Positions 51,243 to 61,307 of a DNA stretch of 64,000 nt are shown in pieces. The stretch spans positions 620,001 to 684,000 of the forward strand of contig NZ_JMQM01000001.1 of the NCBI RefSeq assembly GCF_000733725.1. Reading direction: 5' to 3'. Numbering within the stretch: position 1 is the stretch's first letter; every line of letters starts with the position of its first letter. Made by a program: the position numbers and the translations under genes. A model generated the notes under the pieces. It had not been told where the DNA came from. It saw nothing but the letters and a program-made list of their open reading frames with translations, and did no database searches. The stretch comes from Nitratireductor basaltis. Its GTDB lineage: Bacteria; Pseudomonadota; Alphaproteobacteria; Rhizobiales; Rhizobiaceae.

Positions 51243-53351
51243 ATGATACGTGGATCACGTTTTCTGGCCGGTACAGCACTTTCCGTGCTGATGGCCGCAC
51301 CTTTTGCTGCGCAGGCCGGGCAGAGTGATGTCAGTTCGAATGTCGCGCCGGTTCTGCTTGCGCAGGCCAACTCGAACGGCAATTCCAACTCGGGCAGGAA
51401 ATGCCCAGAAGGCGAAGTGCCCAGAGGCAGCGACAATGAATGTGTGGCCAAGGATTCCGCCGAAGAACCGGCACCAGCGCCTGCGGAAGAACCTGCGCCA
51501 GAGCCGGCACCGGCTGACGAGCCGCCGGCACAGGATGCGCCCGTTGAGGAGCCACCTGCTGATCCCGCACCTGTAGAGGAGCCTGCACAGGAGGCCGCGC
51601 CTGCCGAGCAGGCTCCGGCCGAAGAGCCTGCGCCTGCTGCCGAAGAGCCTGCGCCTGCTGCCGAAGAGCCTGCACCTGCCGAGGCTGAGGAAGCCCCTGC
51701 TGCGGAAGAAGCTCCCGCTGCAGATGAGACTCCTGCCGCAGAAGAAGCTCCTGCAGAGGAGGCAGCGCCCGCCGAAGAGGCACCTGCAGAGGATCCGGCA
51801 GCAGAGACCAATGCCGAAGAGCCGGTTCAGCCGCAGGAGCCGTCAGCGACAGGTGAAGAAGCACGGCAGTCGCAGCCTGAGGCCGCAGACGAACCTGTTG
51901 GCGAAGAGGCTCCCGCGCCAGACGCGACCGCAGAGGAGCCCGCAGACGCACCGGCGGATACGGGTGAGGCTGCTAAACAGCCTGCGAACCAGGATGCGCC
52001 GGCAGAAGAAAACGCTGCTCCGGCAGAAAACGCACAGCCTGCCCCGCAGGATCTACCAGCAGGAGAATCCGAAGAGACTGCTGAAGAACCTGCTCCCGCG
52101 TCCGAGGCTGGTGCCGAGGCTGAGGCTGGTACCGAGGTTGCACCTGCAGAGCAGCCTGCTGCGGCATCTGAAGATGCCCCCAAGGGTCCTGACGGTGAAA
52201 CACCGGTTCTGGACAGTCAGAAAGAGGGCGCTGCGGGTGCACCGAAGGCCGATGCGGAAGTCTCCGGCGAAGCTGGAGCAGATGCTGACGCGAATGCCGA
52301 AGCTGCTGCCGAACCTGCACCGCCGCCGCAGGACGATCTGAGTGCGCAGCGTACCCAGTTGGCCCCTGAGGAACTAAGGCAGGAGATCCAGAATATCGTC
52401 GAGGAGCAGGGCGAAGCCATTCAGATGGGCGATTCACGCGAAGAGCGTGCTGCCGTACTGCGCGAGCGGGTCGTAGAGCGCCGTGACGACGTTCAGGTTG
52501 TCGAGAAATATGAAGACAACCGGACCATCATCCAGGTGAACAACAATTTCTTCATTGAGAGCCCGGACTACGACCGCATCGTGCTTGATGAAGACGTTGT
52601 CTATTATGAAGATCTGCCCAATGGTCGCCTGCGTGAAGTCGTCGAACGCCCCGACGGCACACGCCTGATCACCGTCCGAAATCGCTATGGCGAAGTGGTA
52701 CGGCGCGTGCGTGTGACGCCTGAAGGCGAGCGCTTTGTGCTTGTTTATGTGCCCGACGACCGCATGGATGAGGTCATCCGCTTCGAGGAAGTGGGTGCGG
52801 ACCTGCCCCCGCTGCGCCTGACGATCCCGGTGGACGAATACATCCTTGAAGCCGAAAGCGTGGAAGATCCGCAGTTCTACTACACGTTCCTGGAACAGCC
52901 ACCGGTGGAGGAGGTCGAACGCCTCTATTCGCTTCAGGAGGTGAAGTACTCGTCGCGTATCCGTGACAAGGTCCGCCGCATCGATCTGGATACGATCGAG
53001 TTCGAGTTCGGCTCCGCTCAGATCGACGAGAGCGAGGTGGACGAGCTTGAATCCGTCGCGGCAGCGATGGAGAAGCTTCTGGCAAAGAACCCCGCAGAGA
53101 CTTTCCTCATCGAAGGCCACACCGATGCCGTCGGTACCGATCAGGCCAATCTGGCGCTGTCTGATCGTCGCGCAGAGTCCGTGGCACGTGCGTTGACGAA
53201 TGTGTTCGGCATCCCGCCGGAGAACCTCGTCACCCAGGGTTATGGCGAACAGTATCTTAAGGTGAACACGCAGCAGCGTGAACGTGAGAACCGCCGCGTT
53301 GCCATTCGCCGCATCACGCCGCTGGTGGCGCCTGTGGCGAGCCGCCAGTAG
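51243..53351 (+). CDS. OmpA-family protein with long Glu/Ala/Pro-rich linker
   Basis: A 702-aa envelope protein. A signal peptide (to about residue 25) is followed by a short Cys-containing motif (RKCPEGEVPRGSDNECV). Then come about 290 residues of acidic Pro/Ala/Glu repeats (AEEPAPA-type, about 72-370), a beta-rich middle domain (about 410-570), and a C-terminal OmpA domain with LIEGHTDAVGTDQANLALSD, which binds peptidoglycan. The linker is much longer than usual and probably spans the periplasm as an extended acidic rod. Its repeats create long spurious frames on both strands. Confidence 0.9.
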   Translation: MIRGSRFLAGTALSVLMAAPFAAQAGQSDVSSNVAPVLLAQANSNGNSNSGRKCPEGEVPRGSDNECVAKDSAEEPAPAPAEEPAPEPAPADEPPAQDAPVEEPPADPAPVEEPAQEAAPAEQAPAEEPAPAAEEPAPAAEEPAPAEAEEAPAAEEAPAADETPAAEEAPAEEAAPAEEAPAEDPAAETNAEEPVQPQEPSATGEEARQSQPEAADEPVGEEAPAPDATAEEPADAPADTGEAAKQPANQDAPAEENAAPAENAQPAPQDLPAGESEETAEEPAPASEAGAEAEAGTEVAPAEQPAAASEDAPKGPDGETPVLDSQKEGAAGAPKADAEVSGEAGADADANAEAAAEPAPPPQDDLSAQRTQLAPEELRQEIQNIVEEQGEAIQMGDSREERAAVLRERVVERRDDVQVVEKYEDNRTIIQVNNNFFIESPDYDRIVLDEDVVYYEDLPNGRLREVVERPDGTRLITVRNRYGEVVRRVRVTPEGERFVLVYVPDDRMDEVIRFEEVGADLPPLRLTIPVDEYILEAESVEDPQFYYTFLEQPPVEEVERLYSLQEVKYSSRIRDKVRRIDLDTIEFEFGSAQIDESEVDELESVAAAMEKLLAKNPAETFLIEGHTDAVGTDQANLALSDRRAESVARALTNVFGIPPENLVTQGYGEQYLKVNTQQRERENRRVAIRRITPLVAPVASRQ

Positions 53352-53433
53352 GTGGATCAGAGCTTCCGTCGCCCTGTTCGCAAGGCGGCGGAGGAGCCTG
53401 GCCGGTTCCCTCTATCGGTCGGGCTCCACGACT

Positions 53434-53461
53434 GGCCCGGACATCTCACGATGTCCGGGCC
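53434..53461. terminator. Bidirectional terminator between ompA-like and tonB genes
   Basis: A perfect 10-bp stem (gcccggacat / atgtccgggc) with a 6-nt loop lies between convergent genes. It is followed on the plus strand by ctttc. Confidence 0.8.
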
Positions 53462-53463
53462 TT

Positions 53464-54381
53464 TCAGCGTTTGTAGCGCAGGGTGACGGAAAAGCTGATC
53501 GTCGATCCTCCAACGCCTTCCGGCGGGCGTGGATAGGGCGCGGCGCGACGCGCGGTCGACAGGGCAGCGTCATCCAGAATGCGATGGCCGGAACTTCCGC
53601 TCACGCGCGCTGCGACCAGCCCGCCGCTGCGATTGATCGTTATGGACAGTCGCGTCGCACCACTGATGCGCTGGCTGGCAGCCTGCCGCGGATAGCGCTT
53701 GCGCCGCTCGACATGGCGCAGAAGCTTGTGGGAGTAGGACGCCTTTGCCGCGGGTGAGGCCTTGCGTGCTGCGGGTTTCTTCGCTTCAGACCTGGCTTTG
53801 GAGGATGCAGTCTTGCCGGGCGAGCTGTTCCTGACAGCCGTTTTCCGTTTGCGCGGTGGCTGCGCTTTCTTGGCTGCGGGAGCTGGTTTCGCCACGCTCC
53901 TTTTTGCAGCAGGCTCCGCGCGGTTCACATTGCGTGCAGGCGCTGGTTCTGGCGGCGCGGGGCGGGCTGTCGGTATGGGAATGTTCTCGCTCGGAAGCAG
54001 AACAAAGGTTTCGTCAGCAGGGACGGGATCTATGGTCTCCGGGGCTTCCACAGGCGCTTGAGCCCGCGGCCCGGCTGGCGCGAGTGCAGTGGCAGACTGG
54101 TCCTGTTGCGGCTCAAGCGGCGCCTGCGGAGCGACAGGCGCGACCGGATCGGCTGCGGGAGCTTGCGCTTCTAGCGTTTCCGCCTCTATCGGCTGGAGGG
54201 CTTTGCCAGCGCCTGAGCTTTCGTCCTCGACGACGATCTCCAATCGCGCTGGCGTGTTGCTGCCTTCGTCGCCAGGCTGCGGTACCAGATCGGACAGCCA
54301 ATGCAGAAACGCGGCATGAGCAGCCAGAGAGAAGGCTGTCGCGATGAAAAAGCCGGTACTGCGCGGTAGAAATTTGCGCAT
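53464..54381 (-). CDS. tonB: TonB-family energy transducer
   Basis: A 305-aa protein with an N-terminal membrane helix (TGFFIATAFSLAAHAAFLHW), a long Pro/Ala- then Lys-rich periplasmic spacer, and a C-terminal TonB domain (HKLLRHVERRKRYPRQAASQ, then GGSTISFSVTLRYKR). It is the last gene of the cobalamin operon, one base after btuD, and would energise the BtuB-like receptor. ExbB/ExbD are not in the window. Confidence 0.88.
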   Translation of the reverse strand: MRKFLPRSTGFFIATAFSLAAHAAFLHWLSDLVPQPGDEGSNTPARLEIVVEDESSGAGKALQPIEAETLEAQAPAADPVAPVAPQAPLEPQQDQSATALAPAGPRAQAPVEAPETIDPVPADETFVLLPSENIPIPTARPAPPEPAPARNVNRAEPAAKRSVAKPAPAAKKAQPPRKRKTAVRNSSPGKTASSKARSEAKKPAARKASPAAKASYSHKLLRHVERRKRYPRQAASQRISGATRLSITINRSGGLVAARVSGSSGHRILDDAALSTARRAAPYPRPPEGVGGSTISFSVTLRYKR

Positions 54382-54382
54382 T

Positions 54383-55156
54383 TCAGCGCTCCACCAGCCC
54401 GGTGGGACTGAGGATCAGGCCGCTTTCGGTCTGCTCGATATGAGTTTGGATGCCGTATACCGAGGCCAATCTCTCCCGAGTGAGAATTTCGGCTGGCCGA
54501 CCCTGGGCTGCCAGCCGCCCCTGATCCAAAAGCACAATACGGTCGCACCAGCGCGCGGCGAGCGTCAGATCGTGCAGCGACACCAGCACAGCGCGCTTCT
54601 GGGTGGCGAGCCGTCGTAGGGCCTGCATCAGCAGGATCTGATGCGCGGGATCCAGTCCCGACGCGGGTTCATCGGCAACGAGAAGAGGGGTTGTCTGGGC
54701 GACTGCACGCGCTGTCAGAACGCGCGCCTGCTCGCCGCCTGAAAGTTCCGATGCGATGCGATCGGCCAGATGGGTCGTGTCGGTAAGGCGCAAAGCCATG
54801 TCGATGGCCTCGCGGTCTCCCTGGTTCAGACTGGTACCATAGGAACGGAAGGGCAGGCGCCCCAGCCCGACCAGATCGCGCACCGTGATACGCCAGCCGA
54901 TGGTTCTGGTCTGTGGGAGATAGGCGATGAGCCGTGCCATTGCATTCGCGGACAGGGAGGCGGCGTTCCGCCCTTCCACAACAATGGTCCCGTCGTAATC
55001 CTGCAGCTGGGCTGCAGCACGCATGAGTGTCGATTTGCCAGCACCATTCGGGCCCAGGAGGCCGATCACCTCTCCCGCCGCAATATCGAGGGAGATGTCG
55101 TCCAGAACCTTGTGTCTGGAGAGGGTGACGGAGAGTTTGCGGATGTCCAGGATCAT
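54383..55156 (-). CDS. btuD: Cobalamin/iron-chelate ABC transporter ATPase
   Basis: A 257-aa ATPase of the FecCDE/BtuCDF family. Walker A is LLGPNGAGKST, the signature is ELSGGEQARVLTARA, Walker B is PLLVADEPASGLD and the H-loop is LVSLHDLTLA. The ATG at 55156 overlaps the permease stop. The frame open further upstream is antisense-like and is not used. The riboswitch and receptor upstream point to cobalamin as the substrate. Confidence 0.9.
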   Translation of the reverse strand: MILDIRKLSVTLSRHKVLDDISLDIAAGEVIGLLGPNGAGKSTLMRAAAQLQDYDGTIVVEGRNAASLSANAMARLIAYLPQTRTIGWRITVRDLVGLGRLPFRSYGTSLNQGDREAIDMALRLTDTTHLADRIASELSGGEQARVLTARAVAQTTPLLVADEPASGLDPAHQILLMQALRRLATQKRAVLVSLHDLTLAARWCDRIVLLDQGRLAAQGRPAEILTRERLASVYGIQTHIEQTESGLILSPTGLVER

Positions 55157-56145
55157 CACAGCATGTCCCGTCTTGCGCGAGCGACAAGCCACAGGAAGAA
55201 CGGAGCGCCGATCAGTGCCGTCAACACGCCGACATTGAGTTCGCCGGCAGGCAGGATCACGCGTACCGCAATGTCGGCGGCAAGGAGCAAGGCCGCACCG
55301 CCCAGAGCCGATGGCAGAAGCAGGGCACTTGGCATGTTGCTGGTCAGCGGGCGTATCAGATGCGGCACGACGAGGCCGATAAAGCCGATCGTGCCCGCCA
55401 CAGCCGTTGCCGCGCCCACGCCCAAAGCCACACCTGCGACGATGAAGAAGCGCGTGCGCGCCAAATGCACGCCCATGCTGGCTGCAGCTTCCTCGCCCAG
55501 AGCCAGGGCGTCTATGGCGCGTGCGCTGGCAGCGATCAGAACCCAGCCGAGAAGCATCAGGGGCGCTGCGATCCATACGTGTTCCATGGACCGGTCCTTG
55601 AGCGCTCCAAGAAGCCAGAAGATGATTTCGTAGGCAGCGAAAGGATTGGGCGAGAGATTGAGCACCAGAGAGGTCAGCGCGCCAGACAGGCTAGACAGGG
55701 CTACACCCGCAAGGATCAAGGTGAGCGTCGAGCCGCCGCGCGCGGAAAGCGCCAGAAGTGCGAGAACCGCAATGAGAGCACCAAGCAGTGCTCCTGCAGG
55801 CAAGGCGTAGAGGGCGCTTCCGGCAAGCCCGGAGTAGAAGACCAGCACAGCCCCGAATGCGGCGGTGGAGGAGACGCCGATGATGCCCGGTTCGGCCAGG
55901 GGGTTGCGCAGGAAACCCTGCAGCACGGCACCCGACAAACCCAGGGTGAAGCCGATCATCAGCCCGAGCAAGGCACGGGGCAGGCGGATCTCCTGCATGA
56001 TTATGGCGGCGGCTTCGCCTCCGCCGGCGAAAAGGCCGCTTATGCTTTCCGCAAGGACAAGGTCCGCCGGACCCACACCAAGTGAGAGAGCAAAGAGCAG
56101 GCAGGCCAGAATTGCCAGCAGGATGTTCAGCCGCATTGCGTTCAT
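55156..56145 (-). CDS. btuC: Cobalamin/iron-chelate ABC transporter permease
   Basis: A 329-aa FecCD-family permease with about ten hydrophobic helices. Typical sequences are EIRLPRALLGLMIGFTLGLS, GAVLQGFLRNPLAEPGIIGV and GTIGFIGLVVPHLIRPL. The ATG at 56145 overlaps the btuF stop (ATGA). Confidence 0.9.
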   Translation of the reverse strand: MNAMRLNILLAILACLLFALSLGVGPADLVLAESISGLFAGGGEAAAIIMQEIRLPRALLGLMIGFTLGLSGAVLQGFLRNPLAEPGIIGVSSTAAFGAVLVFYSGLAGSALYALPAGALLGALIAVLALLALSARGGSTLTLILAGVALSSLSGALTSLVLNLSPNPFAAYEIIFWLLGALKDRSMEHVWIAAPLMLLGWVLIAASARAIDALALGEEAAASMGVHLARTRFFIVAGVALGVGAATAVAGTIGFIGLVVPHLIRPLTSNMPSALLLPSALGGAALLLAADIAVRVILPAGELNVGVLTALIGAPFFLWLVARARRDML

Positions 56146-57032
56146 TGGCCGCTTTCCTGCGCGGAACATGGGGCAAGTTTGCGGCGCAGGTCGGACAATG
56201 CACGCACGGCATCGACGGTGGCATGGCTCGCGCAGGACAATGTGCCGTCAGGGATGAAGTCTCCGACAAGTGTTTCGGAAAGAGCTTGCAGCGCAGGATG
56301 ACGGGGGACCATGGCCCCGAGCGTTGGCGCATTGCCGGTGGCCGATGAGGTGATGATCACGTCCGGTCTTGCGGCAACCACGGCTTCGAGCGGGAACGGG
56401 GCCACACCGTTCACCCCAAGCTCGGCAGCAAGATTTCGAAACCCCGCCGCTTCGATAACCGAGTGCGCCAGGGTTCCCGCACCCGGCGAGACACCGTTCT
56501 GGTCATAGATCAGCATGGAGGGAGCGGGGCCGCAGGCTTGGCTCTTGGCCGCGGCCAGCTCTTTCTCGACTTTTGCTGCCAGTGTCTGTGCCTTGTCCTG
56601 ACGGTGCAGCAGTTCGCCCATGCGCCGGATATCTTCGGGAATGGCGTCGAGTTGTTGGTTGAAACCGAATTCCTCGACGCGGAAGCCAAGCTTTTTCAGC
56701 AGCTGGGTGGTGTTGTGGAGCGAGAATGTTCCGGTCACCACCAGATCGGGATCAGCAAGAAATACTTCCTCAGCCCGACCGTGATTGACGTTGATCGCGC
56801 GCGCTTTCTCATGCTCCGGCGACATTGACGGCTCGCGCGCCAGAAACGATACGGATACGAGCTCATCCGGCCCGGCGAGCGCAAGCGCCAATTGATCGGT
56901 GCAAAGGTTCAGCGACATGACGCGCTTCGGTTCAGCCCCTGCATGATCAGAAAAAACCGGCGCAGCAAGAACTGCGCCGGCGATGATCGGTAAACCGGAA
57001 AGGACGGATATGGGTTTCCGGCGTCTGAGCAT
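56142..57032 (-). CDS. btuF: Periplasmic cobalamin/iron-chelate binding protein
   Basis: A 296-aa protein with an N-terminal signal (LSGLPIIAGAVLAAPVFS) and the two-lobe, helical-backbone fold of the BtuF/FhuD family: VMSLNLCTDQLALALAGPDE, then DPDLVVTGTFSLHNT and RPDVIITSSATGN. Its start overlaps the btuB stop by one base (TAATG). Confidence 0.88.
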   Translation of the reverse strand: MLRRRKPISVLSGLPIIAGAVLAAPVFSDHAGAEPKRVMSLNLCTDQLALALAGPDELVSVSFLAREPSMSPEHEKARAINVNHGRAEEVFLADPDLVVTGTFSLHNTTQLLKKLGFRVEEFGFNQQLDAIPEDIRRMGELLHRQDKAQTLAAKVEKELAAAKSQACGPAPSMLIYDQNGVSPGAGTLAHSVIEAAGFRNLAAELGVNGVAPFPLEAVVAARPDVIITSSATGNAPTLGAMVPRHPALQALSETLVGDFIPDGTLSCASHATVDAVRALSDLRRKLAPCSAQESGQ

Positions 57033-58963
57033 TATTGCCCGAACTTGGCCTTGAAGCCTGCGAAGACCGAGATACCCGGCGTGCCGTAACCGCTGACTGT
57101 CTGGTAGTCCTGGTCCAGCAGGTTCTCCCCACGCAGATAAAGCTCGGTGTCCTCAGTCGGCTTGTAGGCGACCTTTGCGTTCAGGAGGAAGTAGTCGTCG
57201 AGCTCGACTTGGCCTGCCGAAGTGACGTCTAGGATATCCAACACAATCTTGGCATCACTCGATAGCGACCATTGCTCGCTTGGCTCGTAAGATGCGGTCA
57301 GGCCAACAATGTGCCGTGGAATACGTGGGCGGCGCGCGTCGTCGGCTTGGACAGCGGTCGTGTAAGTATAGTTGGCACCAAGTGCAAAGGTCTCGGTTAG
57401 AGCGTAGTTCACGGCTGCCTCGACGCCCTGTCGGCGGGTGGTGCCTTGAAGTTGTATATAAGTGTCGTCCGCGAAGTCGTAGTCGATCAGATTCTCGGTA
57501 TCCAGCTGAAAATAAGTGAGGCTCGCAACGGCGCGCTCGCCGTCGAAGTGCTGATCAATGCCGACATCCCAGGAGAAACTTTCTTCCGGTCTTAGGTTTG
57601 GCATTGGGATGTGCGGGAGGTAGCTGACATAGTTACTTTCGTAGAGGCTGGGAGCGCGGAAACCAGTGCCGACCGAACCGCGCAGCGTGGTGCTGTAGGC
57701 AGGAAGCAGATAGGCGGCGGTTCCGCGATAGGTGGTGTAGCTGCCGAAACGATCATGTTCGTCGAAGCGCACACCAGCGGTAACAGTCAGATTCTCGACC
57801 GGTTGTGCGACAAGTTGGGTCCAACCGCCCAGTAGCCAGTCAGCATCCTTGGTATCAGTGCCGAAATTGTTCATGATGTGCGACTGGCGGCGCTCGTAGT
57901 CTGCACCAAACTGAACAGCCAACTGATCGTTGACCTCGACACTGCCTTGATAATCAAGCTTAGCGCGTTTTCCTTCATACTCCCCAAGGAAAGGTGAAAC
58001 GAAGCCACTGAAGACGCTGGCGCTGTCAATTTCGCGGTCGATCTGCAGCAGTTGAGCAGAAACAGTGTTCTGCATTCGCCCGTCGAACAGGTCGAAGCTG
58101 ATGCCAGTGCGACCACCGAAGAGACGAAAATCGTTGTGATTAACTTCGTTGTCAGTGGGCGGCAGACCGGAGTCATCATAATCCGAGCGAGCGTTCAGCA
58201 TAGCTCCGGAACCGAATATGGTAAAACCATCCAGATCCTTCTCAAAGGCGAACGTGCCGGAGATCTCCTTGAAGGGGTCGTCCTCTAAACCCGTTCCGGG
58301 ATCGATCAGCGGATCTCCGTTCGCAAGAGCTGAAGATATGCCTCCTGAGTAGAGACCGGCCAGATCAAGTGCGAAGCGGCTGGTGTCACTAATATGGGAA
58401 AGGCCGTAGGATGCGCGGATACTTTCATGTGAACCCGCTTCGAGGCCGACGCGGTGGCTTGTACCAATAGCTTCGTTGTTGAGTGTGGAAAGGCTAATTA
58501 CGCCTGCTACGGCATCCGAGCCGTAGAGCGTGCTCTGAGAACCTTTGAGGACTTCTATGTTCCTGATCCCGCCGACCAGCAGGTACTCGTAAGATGTCTG
58601 CGTTTGCGTCGCCGATACATCAGATATGTCTAGACCGTTGAGTAGCGTCTTGATGTATTTCTTGTCTGCGCCGCGCAGGCTCAGGGACGTTTCCTTCCCA
58701 GCTCCGCCCTGTGAAGCCACATAAACACCCGGCACCCGGCTCAAATAATCCGTGACCAGCGGCTGGCTCTGCTCTTCGATCTGCTCCTGATCGATGACCG
58801 TCACGCTCGAGCCGGTCTTGGAGAGTTCGGTGGGTGTGCGGTTGGGGGTGACGACGATTTCGCCGAGGTCGAGATCCTGGGCGCCGGCGGTGTTGGCCAA
58901 TGCGCCAAGACAGATGGCGGAAACGGTGGTGGTGAGAGCCTGGCGGCTCATGGAAAACTTCAT
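57032..58963 (-). CDS. btuB: TonB-dependent cobalamin receptor (BtuB-like)
   Basis: A 643-aa outer-membrane receptor. The signal ends at GAQDLD; a TonB-box-like EIVVTPNRTPTELSK follows. The plug is recognised by VTVIDQEQIEEQ, SRVPGVYVASQGG and LKGSQSTLYGSDAVAGVISL, and the barrel ends with KAKFGQ. The ribosome-binding site gaggggaacgac fits the ATG at 58963. The B12 riboswitch upstream makes cobalamin the likely ligand. The barrel stretch (57.2-58.6 kb) is less GC-rich than its neighbours, a possible sign of exchange. Confidence 0.92.
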   Translation of the reverse strand: MKFSMSRQALTTTVSAICLGALANTAGAQDLDLGEIVVTPNRTPTELSKTGSSVTVIDQEQIEEQSQPLVTDYLSRVPGVYVASQGGAGKETSLSLRGADKKYIKTLLNGLDISDVSATQTQTSYEYLLVGGIRNIEVLKGSQSTLYGSDAVAGVISLSTLNNEAIGTSHRVGLEAGSHESIRASYGLSHISDTSRFALDLAGLYSGGISSALANGDPLIDPGTGLEDDPFKEISGTFAFEKDLDGFTIFGSGAMLNARSDYDDSGLPPTDNEVNHNDFRLFGGRTGISFDLFDGRMQNTVSAQLLQIDREIDSASVFSGFVSPFLGEYEGKRAKLDYQGSVEVNDQLAVQFGADYERRQSHIMNNFGTDTKDADWLLGGWTQLVAQPVENLTVTAGVRFDEHDRFGSYTTYRGTAAYLLPAYSTTLRGSVGTGFRAPSLYESNYVSYLPHIPMPNLRPEESFSWDVGIDQHFDGERAVASLTYFQLDTENLIDYDFADDTYIQLQGTTRRQGVEAAVNYALTETFALGANYTYTTAVQADDARRPRIPRHIVGLTASYEPSEQWSLSSDAKIVLDILDVTSAGQVELDDYFLLNAKVAYKPTEDTELYLRGENLLDQDYQTVSGYGTPGISVFAGFKAKFGQ

Positions 58964-59087
58964 GTCGTTCCCCTCGCGACGATCAAACGCTACAAATGCC
59001 GGAGAGAGCAGACCAGAAACGGCTCGTGCCCCGCCAGCGATGACTTGACGCCACCACTGCTAAGACACAGCCCCGACAGCTTCCCGC

Positions 59088-59250
59088 AGCCGGTAGGTGA
59101 CGTTCCGAGGCAGGTTTCCTGGCTTGCGCGTCATCGATTGGCTCGCCTTCCCAGGTGTCTCACCCAGTGGCATGTGAGTTCAATCTCGGCGCATACAGTT
59201 GCGGGAGCAGCTACGGCTGAGGCGAAACGCCTTTTCCGTATTCCCTTTTA
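59088..59250 (-). ncRNA. Cobalamin (B12) riboswitch
   Basis: On the minus strand the conserved parts come in order: a 5' stem region, tcccgcaactgt, then GCCACTGGGTGAG with GGGAAGG, then the B12 box agccaggaaacctgcctcgg. This is the canonical cobalamin aptamer. It lies 125 bp upstream of btuB and should turn the btuB-F-C-D-tonB operon off when adenosylcobalamin is plentiful. Exact ends are approximate. Confidence 0.92.
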
Positions 59251-59562
59251 ACTCCGGCCTCGAACTTGAGGCTGGAGCACCTCGAACGGCGCGAGGATTA
59301 CCAAGTCGTAAATGTGGCGTCAATCTGTCAGCGTGCGTCAGACAGTGTGCCGCACAAAGCTCGTGAAAAAGCGACCAGGACTATCGCTTTTGCGCCAAAA
59401 ATGTCGCAAACTCGTCAGTTGGGAAGGCTATCAGCCTGAAACGCAACAGGTTTGAAGTGAATTTGCACGGTGGCACGCCTCGCGGCTGCTGCATCTGCAG
59501 TTCACTCCAGGCCGTTTCAGGTGGCGGCCCTCGACAAGCATAAAGAGAGTGGGAGTGACGTG
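59251..59562. other. Divergent intergenic region
   Basis: It separates the riboswitch leader from the peptide transporter operon and should contain both promoters. The reading frame of the substrate-binding protein extends back to 59470 but has no good start there. I see no clear operator. Confidence 0.4.
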
Positions 59563-61212
59563 ATGAAATTCTTCAAGAGCAATGGTGGGGCCGTGCCGCA
59601 TCGCATCGCAGCCCTAGCAAGTCAAGCCAAGGCAGGTGTGATGGATCGCCGCGAATTCCTGGCGCTTGCCAGTGCTTTCGGTGCGACGACGGCGGGTGCC
59701 TACGGCATGCTCGGCCTTGCGGCACCCACGCCGGCAGCGGCTCAGGAGCCAAAGAAGGGCGGCGTGCTGCGCGTTGCCATGATCGTCAAGGAGCCAAAGG
59801 ATCCACGTGTCGCCGACTGGTCGGAAATCGCGAACGCCATGCGCCAGACGCTTGAGCCGCTGGTGAAATATACGCGGGACTTCACTTTCGAGGGGCGCCT
59901 GCTGGACAGCTGGGAAGTCAATGAGGACGCCACCGAATATGTTCTGCGGGTACGCTCCAACGCCGAGTGGAACAATGGCGACAAATTTACCGCGGATGAT
60001 GTGATCTACAACATCAAGCGCTGGTGCGATGCGGGCGTCGAGGGCAATTCCATGGCCACGCGCATGGTTTCGCTCATTGATCCGGACACCAAGCAGGCGC
60101 GTGAAGGAGCCATCGAGAAGGTTGACGACATGACCGTCAAGCTCGTGCTCAACGAGCCGGATATCTCTATCATTCCGGGCATGGCCGACTACCCGGCGCT
60201 GATCGTGCATCCGAGCTTCGATGAAACCGGTCGCGATTTCGTGGCCAATCCGATCGGCACCGGACCGTTCGAACTGGTGTCCTACGAGGTCGGCAACCGC
60301 GTCGAGCTGAAGAAGCGCGAAAACGGAAAATGGTGGGGCGGTGAGGCTTATCTCGACGGTATCGAGTTCATCGACTACGGCACCGATCCGTCAGCCATGC
60401 TGAGCGCCTTCGAGTCCGGCGAGGTTCACACCAATTACGAGACCACGGCCGATTATGTGGACATTCTCGACGGTCTTGGCCTTGAAAAGTCTGAAGTGGT
60501 GACTGCCAATACGATTGTTGCGCGCACCAATGTGGGGGCAACACCCTATGATGACCAGAAGGTCCGCAACGCGCTGCAGCTTGCGGTAGACAATGCGACG
60601 GTTCTGGCTCTCGGCTATGGCAATGCCGGTGATGTGGCCGAAAACCACCATGTCTGCCCGATCCATCCCGAATATGTCGAGTTGCCGAAAGTGGAGCGTG
60701 ACATCGAGAAGGCCAAGGCGCTCATGGGAGAGGCGGGCCAGATGGATTACGAGCACACGCTCATCACCGTGGACGAGGACTGGCACAAGAATACGGGTGA
60801 CGCCATTGCCGCACAGTTGCGCGAGGCCGGTTTCAAGGTGAAGCGCGAGGTGCTTCCGGGCTCGACCTTCTGGAACGACTGGACGAAATATCCCTATTCC
60901 ATGACGAACTGGAACATGCGCCCGCTTGGCATCCAGGTGATCGCCCTTGCCTACCGTTCCGGCGAGGCATGGAACGAGAGCGGCTATTCCAGCGAGGAAC
61001 TCGACAAGATGATCGAGAAGGCGCTGACCGTTCCGGATGCTGAAGAACGCAAGACGGTGATGAAGGATATCGAGCAGCATCTGCAGGATGCCGGCATTAT
61101 CATCCAGCCCTATTGGCGCAAGATCTACAATCACTCTGCCCCGGAGGTGATGAATCACGGCATGCATCAGACCTTCGAGATCGACCTGGCAAAGGTCTGG
61201 CTCGACGCCTGA
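59563..61212 (+). CDS. Oligopeptide-type ABC transporter substrate-binding protein
   Basis: A 549-aa periplasmic family-5 binding protein (DppA/OppA type). It has an N-terminal twin-arginine signal ([20 protein letters not shown], at about residues 28-47) and AAPTPAAAQ as cleavage region. Family sequences include [40 protein letters not shown] and [20 protein letters not shown]. Ligand could be peptide, nickel-chelate or other; not resolvable. The ATG at 59563 is preferred. It opens an operon with two permeases and an ATPase. Confidence 0.9.
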   Translation: MKFFKSNGGAVPHRIAALASQAKAGVMDRREFLALASAFGATTAGAYGMLGLAAPTPAAAQEPKKGGVLRVAMIVKEPKDPRVADWSEIANAMRQTLEPLVKYTRDFTFEGRLLDSWEVNEDATEYVLRVRSNAEWNNGDKFTADDVIYNIKRWCDAGVEGNSMATRMVSLIDPDTKQAREGAIEKVDDMTVKLVLNEPDISIIPGMADYPALIVHPSFDETGRDFVANPIGTGPFELVSYEVGNRVELKKRENGKWWGGEAYLDGIEFIDYGTDPSAMLSAFESGEVHTNYETTADYVDILDGLGLEKSEVVTANTIVARTNVGATPYDDQKVRNALQLAVDNATVLALGYGNAGDVAENHHVCPIHPEYVELPKVERDIEKAKALMGEAGQMDYEHTLITVDEDWHKNTGDAIAAQLREAGFKVKREVLPGSTFWNDWTKYPYSMTNWNMRPLGIQVIALAYRSGEAWNESGYSSEELDKMIEKALTVPDAEERKTVMKDIEQHLQDAGIIIQPYWRKIYNHSAPEVMNHGMHQTFEIDLAKVWLDA

Positions 61213-61240
61213 GGTGCCATGAGCAATTTCCGGAATTGCG

Positions 61241-61266
61241 GGAAGGGGCCGTACGCGGCCCTTTCC
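61241..61266 (+). other. Intercistronic hairpin after the binding-protein gene
   Basis: An 11-bp stem with one G-T pair (ggaaggggccg / cggccctttcc) with a 4-nt loop lies between the binding protein and the permease. Such hairpins commonly stabilise the upstream part of the mRNA, so the binding protein is made in excess. Confidence 0.65.
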
Positions 61267-61307
61267 AACCCGAATAACAAGGCCCCCAAAATGGGGGGAG
61301 GGGAAAC

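Noticed and set aside
51203-51951. Ser/Gly/Ala-rich and Leu/Arg/Gln-rich frames on the minus strand
   Set aside because: They are read from the complementary strand of the Pro/Ala/Glu repeats of the OmpA-like gene.
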